64,000 bases of DNA from Siderastrea radians (GCA_964017195.1 OZ024887.1:7506032-7570031); one strand, 5' to 3'. Positions 23,601 through 34,269 are shown, counted from the first letter of the stretch. A program made the numbers and translations. Notes: generated by a model not told the origin, from the sequence alone.

Positions 23601-26600
23601 AAAAAAAAATTGTTATTTTGGAAAAGTGGTCGCTGACAGGAGGTAGTCACTTCAAGAGGTGGTCACACAAGGAGGTTCGGTTGTATTTTCTAACTGATCA
23701 GTGGTACCAAAGTGATTCAATTTACTGCACATGGTGCAGTGGTGTCAGTGTCTCATGAGTGTGGTTATAAGGGGCAAGGTGCTTATTTCATTTCAAGTCT
23801 GAGAGTGTAAAGAAGAAACAAAAACAATGAGAATAGTAGCACTGCAGGTTCAGAGTAGTTATTTTGTCCAATGATTCAATGCCACTAACCAAATAGGGCA
23901 ATTGGTAGAAGACGGCCTCTTGCGCAGTTGAACACTTTTATTATTGGGGTCCTTGGTGACATAGGGGCACTTACTGGAAAGAAGGCATTTACAGTGTATT
24001 AAAAAACACTCATTCAAAATTACCTCCTAAGAATAAACGCTCTTTTAGGGTTAAAGTGTACAGTATATGACGTTTTTCCTTCCCCGTGCTTTTCCCATTT
24101 AAAAAGCTAACATGAAATTTTACTTCCAAACACATTCAAAACTGCCCAAAGGGAGAACTGGGGATAGTCTGGCTGTGATGTCATTTCAGGACGTCAAGTC
24201 GGTGCCCAAACATAAACTACATGGCCTGCATTGTAGAGATCTAATACAGTACATTTCATTCTTTGTGCATATATTAAGAAAACTAACCTCGGATAAAAAT
24301 TTTGATTTTGATCCAAGGTAAGTTTTCTTTAATCCATACACAAATCTCAAAATGAAGTGTGGTGTCTTTAGTGGAGAACAAGGATCACAAGTATGTTACA
24401 TTAACAAATACGTTATATTAGGGTTGTATGGCACTATTCTGTTAGGCTTGAATGTGGTGAGTTGAGATCATATGTCAAGTGGTCGCTTACTGGAGGTTGA
24501 AGACAATAGAAAATTCAAAATGTCAGCCCAGAAAGTGGCCGCTTATGAGGGGTGGTCACTCACCAGAGGTGGTCACCCTACGAGAGGTTCCAGCTATACT
24601 GAAACAATTTTGATATTTTGGAAAAGTGGTCACTCACTCACAGATGGGAGGTGGTTGCACAGGGAGATTCAACTGTATTTTCTAACTCGTCAATGGTACC
24701 AAAATGATTCAATTTACTGCACAGGGCACTTGTTTCATTTGAGGAGCTCAAGGGTAGGCAGTTTTTAGAGGAAGTGTTGTTATAAGGGGCAGGGTGCTTA
24801 CATGTATTTCATTTTGACATCTGAGAGTGTAAAGAACAATAACAGAAACTAAGCAATATGAATAGTAGCACTGCAGGTTCAAAGTAGTAATTTTGTCCAA
24901 AGGTTCAATGCCACTATCTTATTGGGGCAATTGGTAGATGACGGCCTCTTGCACAGTTGAACGCTCTGATTATGGGGGTGCCTGGTGACACTCATTCAAG
25001 TACTCATTCACTCCTTGTGGGGGTGCCTGGTGACATGGGGCACTTACTGGAAACAAGGCATTTAGTAACAAACACTCATTCAAGTACTCATTCACTCCTT
25101 GTGGGGGTGCCTGGTGACATGGGGCACTTACTGGAAACAAGGCATTTAGTAACAAACACTCATTCAAGTACTCATTCACTCCTTGTGGGGGTGCCTGGTG
25201 ACGTGGGGCACTTACTGGAAACAAGGCATTTAGTAACTAACACTCATTCAAGTCCTCATTCACTCCTTCTGGGGGTGTGGTGGTGTAGTGGTTACCGCGT
25301 TGAACTTCAGATCTGAAGGTCGGTGGTTTGACGCCCAGTCCCTGCCATCATGTTGTTTCCTTAGTCAAGAAACTTCACCCCACATTGTCTCTCTCCATCC
25401 CAGTCTATAAATGGGTACCGGCGATGTACTGCTGGGGGTAACCCTGTGATGGACTAGCATCCCATCCAGGGGGGAGTAGTAATACTCTCAGTTGCTTCAT
25501 GCTACAGAAACAGGGTTAAGCTCCCTCCATGTGGGCCTCATTGGTTTGTGTGCGACTTTACCTTTCCTTACCTACTCATTCAAAAGTTAACTCGTGAGAA
25601 TACATGTATATGCTCTTTTAAGAATAAATGGATTATGAGTTTGTAATAAATGCTTGCTTACACCAGTATCTGTAAATATGATAGTTTTCACTAAAAAAAC
25701 AACTTTTGTTTTCAGTGCTAGCAGACATTTCAGTCCTAGCAGTATGCAGGACGTTTGTCACATGAACCTAGTTTAATGGCCTTAGCTCCCATAAGTCTCC
25801 TGTAGCTCAGTGGTAGAGCATCTGGACTAGTAACCAGAAGGTCATAGGTTTGACTCCTTGTTGAGGAACTCTGATTTTTTCCAAGCCACCTGTGTCATTA
25901 TTTTACTGATTAAAACATCTTCCTCAAAACAACTTTTGTTCATCTTGCAGTATTGATGATGCATGTCTGAATGATGGTCATGGCTACACACCTAAGTCAA
26001 TTTATTCTTGGTTGACAAGAGTAATGTACTACAGGTGAAGCGAACTGCAGTTTTATGTTGTTATTGCTTAAACAAAATTCAATTTCACTTTCATGAAAAT
26101 AACTTGATGCCTATATATGCTTGTTTTCCTAGACGTACGCGGTTTGATCCTTTATGGAATCAAATTGTTGTTGGCGGAGTTCACAATGGGGATAGGTAAG
26201 ATTTCATGTTTCAATCTTGCTTGGTCTTTTAAAATTCTATGTCTTCAAGTTGTAAATATGTATTATATGTAGCCTACATAGAATATCATGGATATAGTCT
26301 ATAGTACATGTATTTTTGAGATTCTATGTCTTCAATTATTTAATATAATAGACTTACCAAATATTCTTAGTGTCATTACATGTACACTGTCAAGGTTTTT
26401 TATTGTTGTGATGACTGAAAACAGGAAATTTCAGCATAAAAGAGGCATGACCTTGACATAAAAATTATTCACCTTAAGTTGTTAGTCAAACAGCCAACCA
26501 TACACAACTGACAACACAACCTACAGGTAGTAAGATATTACTGCGAAAATAGGGTGGGGGGGGGGTGTTGGTGACATTTAGAGGCTTTATGTGTTTCAAC

Positions 26601-29600
26601 AGATGGCAGGAGACACTTCCTGCTTGCATTACTATTACTGATGTGCTTGCTGTTTAAATGGATCCCAAAATTTCCTTAGAGGCCATGTCTTCTGTTGAAG
26701 CAGATGCTGCATTCATGCCTCTACCAGCCATTCTGACAGATGTTGTCTTTTTGCTATTAGTTATGCAGTCTGCTAAATGATTGTGAAAATTAAAACCCTA
26801 CAAGTGGATAACTGACAGACATTGACTGTTTTGCAATTAAGTGTTAGTGTACATTTATGCTGTACTGTGCAAGGTCACACACTTTTAAAAGAATGTCAAT
26901 CTAAACAGTTATCTTCTTGTATGGATATCAGTTTCCTAGGTTGTGTTGATAAGATTGGTGTTGCCTTTGAGGCTCCCACAATATCCACTGGATTTGGAGC
27001 ATACCTAGCCCAGGTGAGCAGCAGTTAAGTAGTAGCTGCCTTTAACGTGTACCCTCTAAGAAAATGTATAGTGGGATCAGAGCTGAAGATAATTATGCGA
27101 GTATATGTGATTGTTCAGATGTTGGGGGGAGGGGGGAGGGGGGAGGGGGGCAGAGAGAGGTAGGAACCCAGGAGAAATGGGGGTGGGGATGGGGATGGCT
27201 TTTTTTTCAAGATGCCTTTTGTATATTCTTATGTTTTAGACATATAATAAAACTTAAGCGTCTCAACAGAATAATTGCAACAACACCCTAGAATTGATTC
27301 CAGCTTTGACGAGTAAAAAGAACAGTGTTTGTGTTCTGTTCAGTATTTATTAATCCACCTCAACTAAGTATCAGTTCGAATAACACCCTAAATGAGTACA
27401 AATTTGTCATGATATTCATTAGTTAAAACCAGTTTGGCAGTCATTTTTACAGTAAACACTTTTTTGTAATTTTTTGCTGCACTTTGTCACTTTAATACTG
27501 TTCTGAGTTGTCTTTGATGCTCAACACAAATTGCTTGCAAATTTGGAAAATGTATAATGGAGTCATGCTCCACTTTATGTACAAAATGTTGAAATAATTT
27601 TTTTTACGGTAATGCGAAAAGTGAAATCTTGGCCAAGGTGCAACATGCTTATTTATTAATTATTTACTGAATTCATTCAAGTTCTTTTCCTTCCTTCAGC
27701 CAATTCTTCGCGATGCATTTGAGAAGAATCCCAGCATGTCTCTAGATCAGGCTCGACAAGTGGTTATCAACTGTCTACGAGTGTTGTTTTACAGGGATGC
27801 GAGATCTCTGAACAAGGTTTGCTCTTTTTTCATTCATACTTCATCATTCATGTTGCCCATAGTCTGGAGGTGTGGTAGTGAAGTTGTCATTATAGGAATT
27901 TCCATTGGATGTTTGATCAGGAGGTCAGAGGGTCGGTGGATGGAGGCACGGTCTCTTACCAATACAGTAAACCTAACAGGTTCATTGTGTTGTTCTATTT
28001 CCTTAGAGAAGAAAGATTACTCATGATTCCTCATTGTTCCTCTCTAGACTCAGGGGTATAAATGGGCACCAGCTAACTGTTAGGGGATCCTAGCATATAA
28101 CCATGTGATGGACTAGCATCCCATCGAGGGTGGGCTCAATCTAGAGTCCTCAGGCTTCCCAGTCAGTGGGTGGTTGCTGGGAGAGACTCTGGGGTACTGC
28201 AATTTTTACTGTTTTTGCTGTATTATTATTGGCTGTTTACTGTAACAGAACTAAGAACTGTTAACTGCAGAATCTCTTCAGTAAAAATTCCAGTACCCCA
28301 GAGTCTCTCCCAATGACCACACCCTGACCAAGAAGCCTGAGGACTCGGGGGTGGGGTAGGGATGCTCCTAGTCGCTTCATGATGAGCCACCATGGCTTGG
28401 ACAAGACAACATGGCCATTGTATTTAGAGGTTGCTGAAATGGGAAGGATGCAATAAATCCATTTGTCTGGGGTTGATGGATACATGTAAATATTTGGGAC
28501 AAGACAACATGAGCATTTTAGAGAGTTTGACGTAATGGAGAGCTTTTCATTAGCTGGGGTTCATAATTTTTTCACTGGTTTGTAAATGGAAGTGTCCCTT
28601 TGGTGGTCAAAAGGTGTAAAGAAGTCAAACCCTCACTCCATAGGTTTGTGGTTCACTGAAAGCCTGATATCTGCTCTCACCTTTCCTGGGAGACTTAATC
28701 CTGCACTTAGCTCCCTGCAGTGGTATACTTGTAAATTTATAGGTCGGAGCAAGGGTGCCATGTGATCAACTAGCATCCTGTTTAGGGAAGGGGTTAGCAA
28801 TACTCCTAGCTGGTTTGTGCAACTGAAACCTGAGACAAACTCTGCTCACTTGACCCCCTAAAGACAGACTTTTGGTTTACAAAGCCATCATGTAAAATTC
28901 AGCTGCCACTGATGTGAGGCGTTATTACTGTTCTTTAATTTTGATTTCAGTTTGAAGTTGCAGTGATCACAAAGGATGGAGTAGCAATTGAACCAGTAAC
29001 TAGTGCTGCCACAAACTGGGATATTGCTCCCATGGTCAAGTAAGTTGATGTTTATTTATTTGTTAAATTATGAGGTGCTTATTATTGTTTTAGTATATAC
29101 ACGTAACACACAAGTGAATTGGCGGCTCCGCAAAAGTCATTTTGTTGGCTGATAATACCAAAGCTTGTTCAATGTGGCCACTCCTTTGCTCGCAAGTTAA
29201 AAGCAAATGCTAGTTTGAGAAGCCAATCAGGGCGCACGAAAAATGCTGTTCACGTGTTAAAAAAAATAGTGATACGTTATAGCCGATGGTAAGAAAGACC
29301 CTCTACTAATCGGGGACACCTGGCTAAATTACAAGATATAGTATTGAAATAAAAAATAAATAAATAATAGAATAAAATAAATCTATTTAAATTTACAATC
29401 GTATTTTATTTTATATTGTATTTTATATAATATAATATAATATTTTTATATTATATTTTAATTCCTTACAATCATATTATATTCCTTACGTAGGAAAACA
29501 GTCAGATTGCTGAAAACTGCATTGGCCTGTGCCTTATAACTTTTTTAAAATGTTTTACTGACTGATTTCCTTCTTTACCGTACTTTGCAGGGGCTATGAG

Positions 29601-29603
29601 TAA
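16729..29603 (+). CDS. PSMB4: Proteasome subunit beta type-4 (20S beta7), nine coding exons
   Basis: Coding exons: 16729-16865, 18252-18328, 18858-18987, 25951-26034, 26133-26195, 26942-27014, 27700-27816, 28951-29039 and 29591-29603. All junctions are GT-AG, the phases join exactly, and the total is 783 bp, giving 260 residues (human PSMB4 has 264). PSMB4 is a non-catalytic beta subunit of the 20S core and helps assemble the two half-proteasomes. Diagnostic segments are [95 protein letters not shown] and [13 protein letters not shown]. The start AACATGGCGGCT is a good initiation context. Intron 3 (18988-25950) is swollen by mobile elements. The last two exons were copied to 37197-37848. Confidence 0.95.
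17661..17698. repeat. (TAA)n microsatellite in PSMB4 intron 1
   Basis: About 13 uninterrupted TAA units. The rest of intron 1 (16866-18251) shows no gene. Confidence 0.9.
19313..19910. mobile_element. Non-autonomous TTAA-flanked element, 598 bp
   Basis: TTAA at 19309-19312 and 19911-19914 flank termini GGTGATTCC and GGAATCACC, a short terminal inverted repeat. TTAA target duplications are typical of piggyBac and Kolobok superfamilies. There is no transposase. Two internal stretches near 19475 and 19811 share GACCCCCATTTTTTATTG-like sequence. It lies in PSMB4 intron 3, 0.56 kb before a complete element with the same target preference. Confidence 0.7.
20073..20467. repeat. Old tandem duplication in PSMB4 intron 3, unit 1 (left part)
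   Basis: About 20155-20467 is a diverged copy of about 24070-24350: both have CTTCCCCG, CCCAAAGGGAGA, GATAGTCTGGCTGTGA, GGCCTGCATTG and an end near ATCCATnCACAA. Unit 1 continues after the transposon at 23335-23990, which matches 24350-24960. The transposon therefore inserted into one copy of a tandem repeat of about 0.9-1 kb. Several short GAGGTGGTC motifs recur through this area. Confidence 0.75.
20472..23330 (+). mobile_element. Complete autonomous TTAA-flanked DNA transposon (Kolobok-like), 2.86 kb
   Basis: TTAA lies at 20468-20471 and 23331-23334. The termini match as inverted repeats of about 25 bp: GGAGGCTCGATAG with AAAATT at the left, and GGTGGCTCGATAG with AAAATT at the right read on the other strand, with a few mismatches. 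The interior holds one uninterrupted transposase frame (20867-22735). TTAA duplication rules out a Mutator element, which makes 9-11-bp duplications, and fits Kolobok or piggyBac; the transposase is not piggyBac-like. It lies in the sense direction within PSMB4 intron 3. Intact ends and frame suggest recent arrival. Confidence 0.85.
20867..22735 (+). CDS. Transposase with a Mutator-like/Kolobok DDE domain
   Basis: The protein has 622 residues from MPPKKK; an upstream in-frame ATG at 20831 would add 12. The N-terminus is very basic ([13 protein letters not shown]), likely nuclear localisation or DNA contact, followed by an acidic serine-rich stretch. A probable zinc ribbon follows, with CPVC near residue 113 and CKNRNC near 144. 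The catalytic region has [13 protein letters not shown] (Asp near 245), LGDGDSKAH (Asp near 343) and [12 protein letters not shown] (Glu near 514), my candidate DDE triad. The C-terminus is again basic. The SGDGTW signature matches the domain annotated in animal proteins as Mutator-like transposase, but the element ends indicate Kolobok. No stop or frameshift, so it may be active. Confidence 0.85.
   Translation: MPPKKKFRSGRSKKRRFAGNRYTIKQKKEENEASVERESSEETEESDAEETTRPLSAEAIEMKSFPASVRKLDEPSGESNSSSSKDDSNGPEGFRFVDISVLASVFQLFRCPVCKYGHIELEEDGSAKMGFASLLVLKCKNRNCKFSERFYTSSKIGGSQAFEVNRRIVLATRNIGIGHQALTKFTGVMNMPSPMNENSYRDHVAAVKNAAETVCKKSMGNAVEEVKSFYEPEQDGIFDIGVSGDGTWRKRGYSSSYGIVTALSTITGKVLDVEVLSKDCKECTVWRNKEGSQEFHDWWEGHQHLCEANYLGSSASMDASGLLAIFQRSVDNYSVRYTEFLGDGDSKAHRLIVEEGVYGNKEVTKLECVGHVQKRLGSRLRSLKTRLGQTRLDDGKSIGGTGRLTKKTIDKLQVYYGNAIRNNTHDIREMQNAVLAIWHHSQSTDDSPDHDLCPPGEDSWCGYQRDLAMGTSDYEHNHALPRAVADTIFPIFEDLSDEDLLKRCLHGGTQNQNEAINALIWQRATKETHSGLNTVELAVFLAVSSFNDGAGSISLVLEELGISPGVHCENACSKLDHDRLRHARRKSSEHSQKRRRQIRNWKKGYTDTLEALEGPHYAAGAF
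23335..24960. repeat. Old tandem duplication, rest of unit 1 and unit 2
   Basis: 23345-23990 and 24350-24960 are diverged direct copies: both contain GGTGTCTTTAGTGGA, GTATGGCACTATTCTGTTAG, ATATGTCAAGTGGTC, AAAATGTCAGCCCA and TTGGTAGATGACGGCCTCTT-like sequence. 24070-24350 pairs with 20155-20467 on the far side of the transposon. No coding potential survives. Confidence 0.75.
24967..25280. repeat. 84-bp tandem repeat, three units plus partial ends
   Basis: GTGGGGGTGCCTGGTGACAT recurs at 25017, 25101 and 25185, an exact 84-bp period, with a degenerate fourth start at about 25269. Units carry CTTACTGGAAACAAGGCATT and two CTCATTCA motifs. Because 84 is divisible by three, both strands show repetitive open frames, which I regard as artefacts. 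A SINE interrupts the right end and repeat-like sequence resumes near 25573. Confidence 0.9.
25272..25573 (+). mobile_element. tRNA-derived SINE
   Basis: The head has an A box (TGTAGTGGTTACCGCG), an anticodon-arm-like CTTCAGATCTGAAG and a B box (GGTTTGACGCC). The body includes TGATGGACTAGCATCCCATC, a module seen again at 28100 and 36349. The end is CTTTACCTTTCCTTACC. This order is that of a tRNA-derived SINE. It sits in PSMB4 intron 3. Confidence 0.75.
25797..25868 (+). repeat. tRNA-like sequence, probably a SINE head
   Basis: TCCTGTAGCTCAGTGGTAGA gives a D-arm/A box and GGTTTGACTCC a T-arm/B box. The anticodon stem TCTGG/CCAGA closes an eight-base loop and the acceptor stem pairs only in part, so I do not call a working tRNA. 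It lies 82 bp before PSMB4 exon 4. Confidence 0.6.
27124..27150 (+). other. G-quadruplex motif in PSMB4 intron 6
   Basis: Four runs of six G separated by single A residues on the sense strand. This ideal short-loop pattern could fold in the DNA and in the pre-mRNA. Another G-run lies in intron 5 near 26551-26566. Confidence 0.8.
27865..28860. mobile_element. SINE remnants and a fold-back in PSMB4 intron 7
   Basis: 28050-28140 matches the SINE body at 25405-25480 (ATAAATGGGnACC, TGATGGACTAGCATCCCATC). 28143-28213 is nearly the reverse complement of about 28292-28345 (GAGACTCTGGGGTACTG with AGTACCCCAGAGTCTCTCCC), a fold-back with a spacer of about 80 bp. A second, more diverged SINE-like body lies at 28700-28820. 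The 8-kb tandem duplication begins inside the first SINE at about 28112. Confidence 0.6.
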
Positions 29604-29692
29604 CACTGGGGACTTTGGATAACTTTTCTAAAGTGTAAATGCCTTTCTCGTATTTTGTGCCTGTACTATATACATGTGTATGAAAAAAAGGA

Positions 29693-29698
29693 AATAAA
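29693..29698 (+). terminator. PSMB4: PSMB4 polyadenylation signal
   Basis: AATAAA, 90 bp after the PSMB4 stop codon, in GGAAATAAAATATTG. It is a canonical signal at a normal distance. The same sequence follows the exon 9 copy near 37938. Confidence 0.7.
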
Positions 29699-29914
29699 AT
29701 ATTGAAACACCTAATTCCAGCTTTGGGATTCTCAGGCTTTGGTGTGGCCTGTTTACGTTCATTCATTGGATAGGTGGGTGACATCGGACCTGGATGAAGT
29801 GTTAATCATATTTGAGCACTTCCAGCGAGACGAATGCATTACAGTTAACATTATCAACAAACTCACCATGAAAGTCATGAAATTTCGTACCAAATGAAGC
29901 TGTTCACATACTTA

Positions 29915-31589
29915 CTAGATTGTGAAACGAGCGAGCGAATTTCCCAGCACTTTTGCAGTAAAGAATTTCGAGCTTTTAAATTGTTTCAGCGCACACAGAT
30001 TCAAAGCGAATAACCCTGATTTTTGCCTTACAAGGAGATTAGATGCCATTTCAAGTGCTGCGGCGTTCAGAAGTTTTCGCCTTGAAGCGAACATTTCGTC
30101 CAAAATGTTTTTCATCGTGTTTTCATGCGTTACCACTCCGATTGACTTTGCTGGAGATGAAAGGCCTGCCTTCGCTGATTCTTCCTCCCTTTGTGCTTGG
30201 GAAGCTCTCCTGCTCTTCCTTTCCACAGAATATTTGGGTTGAGAAAGTTCCATTTCCTTCAACCACTCGTCTCGCTGACTAGGAATGGCCACGGTGACTT
30301 TCGGTTGATGCTCTGGGTAATGGCAACGTAGTGGTGAGGAGCTTCTTGGCCTGTTTTTGCTTTACCACTCCGATTGATTTTGCTGTTCATGAACGGTCTG
30401 CCGCCTGCGCTGATTTTTCCTAGCTTTGTGCTTGTGAAGCTGTCACCCTTTCCAGAGGCAGTCGCAGAAACTGTTTTTCGGATTGTTTCCTTGCTGACAG
30501 CGCCTTGGTCAAGGCGAGGTTTCTCCTCCTGGTGAGGATTCATGTCACTGAACAGCGACAGCGAAGTGGTTCGGAGCAGGTGTTTGGCCTGTTTTTCATG
30601 TTTTTCTTGCTTTACCACTCCGATTGATTTTGCTAGGGATGAAAGGTCTGCCTTCACTGCTTCATCCTGGGTTTGTGCTTGTGAAGCTCTCACTTTAGCC
30701 AGAAACATTCGCCTATTCTTCTTTTCCAAGAGATATTTGGAATCCAAAGAAACTGTTTTTCGGATTGTTTCCTTGCTGACAGCGCCTTGGTCAAGGCGAG
30801 GTTTCTCCTGGTGAGGATTCATGCTTCTGGACAGTGGCTGCGAAGTGGAACGGAGCAGGTTTTTGGCCTGTTTTTCATGTTTTTCTTGCTTTACCACTCC
30901 GACTGACTTTTCTAGAGATGAAAGGTCTGCCTTCATTGATTCTTTCTGGCTTGTGCTTGTGAAATTCTTACTCTTTCCAGAAACATTCTCCTATTCTTTT
31001 TTTCGACAAAATATCTGGTTTCAGAAACTTCCATGTTCTTCAGCCACTCGTATCTCGGCTCCTGCGGTTCGTAATAAACTGTTTTTTGAATCGTTTCTTT
31101 GCTGACAGCGCCTTGAACAACGTCACGTTTCGCTGCCATGTTACTGGACAGTGGCAGAGAAGTAGAACGGAGCCGTTTTCTTGCCTGTTTTTCTTGTTTT
31201 CCTTGCTTGACCACTCCGATTGATTTTGCTAAAGACGGATGGTCCGCTGTCGCTGATTCTTCCTTCCTTTGTGCTTGGGAAGCTCTCACGTTTTCCAGAA
31301 ACGTTCGCCTGTTTTTCCTTTCCACAAAATAACTGGGTTCAGGTACTTCAATTTCCTTCAACCACTCGTATCTTGGCGCCTGACACTCGAACGATACTGT
31401 TTTGCTGACCTTTTCCAAGTTGGTAGCGCCTTTCTCAAGACTTTTTCCCCCTTGAAGAGAGGCAACGTTTCTGGGTAATGGCAACGAGGTGGCACGAACC
31501 AAGATCTTGGTCTTCTCATGATTTTCCTGTCTAACCGCTGTTGATGTTGGCATTGGCTCTTGTGTATTAGAAGATGAAATACCTGCCAT
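29915..31589 (-). pseudogene. Repeat-protein gene A1, unrecognised family, frameshifted
   Basis: I do not recognise this family. The frame opens at 31589 with MAGISSS and encodes units of about 105-110 residues. Each has, in order, a basic RxxSLP segment, KETIxKTVS, a core PRYEWLKEIEVPEPxYFVER and RRxFLExVRASQAQ, then an acidic linker and KSIGVVKQ. The first frame (30933-31589, 218 residues) ends at a TGA overlapping an ATG by ATGA; the repeat continues in another frame (30259-30936), then in a third (29915-30292), which has a unique tail ending LGNSLARFTI. Comparison with other units indicates a 1-bp loss at the first junction. A segment of about 450 bp present in A2 is missing. It could be a pseudogene, or have unseen introns or frameshifting. 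Confidence 0.65.
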
Positions 31590-34269
31590 CGTTGGCTGTT
31601 GGTTTCTAAGTTGTATGTCCGCAGGTATCGAGGATCTCTCACCTTTTGCGGTGATCCACTCTTCAGTGTCAGTTTATGTAGGGAGGTTTTCTTTTCATTC
31701 GTTAATGAGTTAATTAACAGGGAAATTACTAATTTAAAAACAAAAGAAACGATTTTGAATGTCCAGAAAGTTCCGGTCTTTCAATCATTTAATCACCCTT
31801 ACACCGCGCAGTTCTTATGAAGATATTCAGTCAATTACGCCTTGCAAAGGAATTTCTTACAAAAACACTGTTAATTACTAGTTGAAACACTAATTAATTA
31901 CAATATTAATGAAATGAATTAAAAGCCTTATGTAACAAAAATATTATGAAAAAATATGAAAACAATCATGTGCGTGGCAGTGAAAACGTGATACATTCCG
32001 CGTGAATGAATATCTGCGCCAGAAATCTCATTGGCTAAGACAAGAAAAATTGCGTCCAGGTCCATTGCTCAAGTGTGAGCTACAAAAGGTATTTTAAAAT
32101 GCTAGTTGCATAGAAAAAACCGAACCCTTCTTTTGGCTATTTTCTCAGAGAAATTAGGTCGTGGGAAGTCCAAAATACGCTTTCTTAGAAAGAAATCAAT
32201 TTTCAACTTCTGCCGCGAAATCGGGTTTTTGCTTGAAAGTCGTTCTTACAATATAAAACGCTGTTATTTGAGTTTTCAGATGACAAAAATGGATCTGTTC
32301 GGATTGTTTACCTGAAAATTCAAGTCACAGAAATTGCTTCGTAACGGAGGCGTATTCGACGAATTTCTTAGCCGCTGCTGGGCTATCGAAAACGATAGCT
32401 GACCATATTTCACTCTCTAAACGACAGTGTATGTCCCTCCAAAAACAAAAAGAGTTAATTTACCCACCGGGGAGGAAAATTTGAGATAATATTTTGTGAA
32501 CGAAGGCTCTCGTTTTTTATCACAATGAATTACAAATTTCTGAGGCGGTTAACCCTTTAAACCCCAACATTATTATGCAAATTCTCAGTACTGGTCTCCA
32601 TAGATTTTATTGATTACCAATTTGGAGAACTTGATTTTTAAATCAAGTTCTCCATGTTCTTCATGTTCTCCATGTTTTTAAAAAAACATCGAAATGATTC
32701 ATCTTTGGTGGTCATTTGCTAAATTATCATGAAGTCAAGTGTATGTGTTTTAATAGATTGATACGATGAGGAGAAATTCGATGCTGATCACTAGATTGGG
32801 GCTAATGGGGATAAGATCTTCCGAACAGATATTTTACATAAACAAACTGTTCAGTGGTGCCTCTGTTTCTATTCGCTGGCTCTCCTACCCCTTTTGCATA
32901 CGTTCCTTTGAAAAATGGTACCCCTTTCACATACCTACTCAAGAACACTGCATCCCTTTCCCAAACCCTTGGAATGCAGTTAATGAACGATGTTTGGGGA
33001 GAAGAGTATTACCGGAAGAGATGTTAACCAAAAAACAGTATTATTATCTACGCGAAATATTTTAATTAAAGTTCCCTTTAAATAACTAAATGACAGGTTT
33101 CTCTGCCCTTTCATATACTTCAGCTCGTGAAATCCCTACCCTTTTATATACCTGAAGCCTGAAAAAGGTACCCATTTCGGGCGGACCCTCCCCGTATAGG
33201 CCATTATAGGGAGGATCCCCCCGGGGGGGGGCTCTCCTGTGGTAGAATTCCTATAAGGATCCTGAAGGATCCCATCCTGTAAGTTACACAGGATCCTACT
33301 GAGGATCCTAAATGGCAATAATCCTAACCATGTTTGATAGGATCCTGTAAAATCTCTTAGCATCCTGCACAAGGATCTTTGATGATAATTGCAGGTACTC
33401 AAGGATCGTTGCAGGAACCTCAAGGAACTTTAAAAGATCGTGCAAGATCCTTGAAGACCTTTGAGGATTATGGGTGACTAGAGATCCTTAAGGATCACCC
33501 TCAAGATCTTAAAGGGCCCTTATGAAGGTCTTCAAGGATCCTTTCAAGATTTTCACCAGGGTTGATAGCTTAGTTTTAACTGCCTTTTCTTCCACGTTGT
33601 GAAGATATTTACAGTCTGAGAGAAGAGGGCGTCTAGGGGGATGGTAATGAACTTGTTAAAGGTTCTGTTCACCAACCTTAAGCCATAGGTCAGAAGACGT
33701 TATGCATCAAATTTTACCTGGGGTTTGAGGTGGGTAGGGAAAGTAATAACAGTCCGCTATGAAATTTCCCGGATACAAATGAGTTAGTCCTTCAACTTGA
33801 AAAATACCTGATTCGGTCGAAACTGGATAAAAATTAATTTCATTCCGTGGAGAAACGAAACTGTTTTAAAGAATTATACACATTTTAAAAGCAAGGTACT
33901 CACATTTTAGGCAACAAGTGGTTTGTAAGGGATGAGTTGTGTTTTATTGATACAACATGTTATACCACTATAAACTGACGTGAAATCTCCTTAAAAAGAT
34001 TCTTAAACTTTCAAAAGGGCCTGAGGTTGAAATGGAAAAAAATACATTATTTACATAACGTTTTTTTTTATTTTCTCTACACGCTCACACTCAAAAGTTA
34101 GAACCACTTAAATTCCTAAAGCAACGTTTGTGTATTACATAGAATGAAAACCAGTGAAATAAATCAGAAATAGTATCAATGTACTGACAATACGGCAAAG
34201 TCAAATAGGCAATCAAAATAGCTTTCCACTAGTCTCTTTAGAATGCTGTTTTCTTCAAACTTTTTTCGC
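31590..34269. other. Intergenic DNA with dispersed-repeat sequence between genes A1 and B1
   Basis: No supported gene. 32860-33230 resembles the same region of copy 2, with GGTACCCATTTCGGGCGGA and a G-run near 33222. A GATC-rich element follows at 33235-33560. The minus-strand GCAAAAGGTGAGAG near 31645 could be a splice donor of a 5' exon for gene A1. Confidence 0.5.
33235..33560. repeat. GATC-rich degenerate repeat
   Basis: AGGATCCT-, AAGGATC- and AAGATC-type words recur about every 15-25 bp on both strands, giving a density of GATC far above background. The copy-2 equivalent is 41935-42245. No open frame or clean period; it looks like an old satellite or MITE built from short palindromes. 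Confidence 0.7.

Noticed and set aside
24957..25316. Repetitive frames on both strands with units such as [10 protein letters not shown]
   Set aside because: They come from an 84-bp tandem repeat whose period is a multiple of three; nothing else supports a gene.
25797..25868. Possible functional tRNA gene
   Set aside because: Eight-base anticodon loop and weak acceptor stem; a tRNA-derived SINE head fits better.
29915..31589. Plus-strand frames with Phe/Ser/Cys-rich repeats opposite gene A1
   Set aside because: They are mirror frames of the minus-strand repeat protein; the minus reading has conserved charged motifs and start codons shared with genes B1 and B2.
32766..33065. 99-codon plus-strand frame with a similar frame at 41461-41691
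   Set aside because: Lies in dispersed-repeat DNA, differs in length between copies and has no domain or splice context.
33235..33560. CRISPR-like or prokaryotic repeat array
   Set aside because: No regular spacing or identical repeats; the window is a eukaryotic genome.
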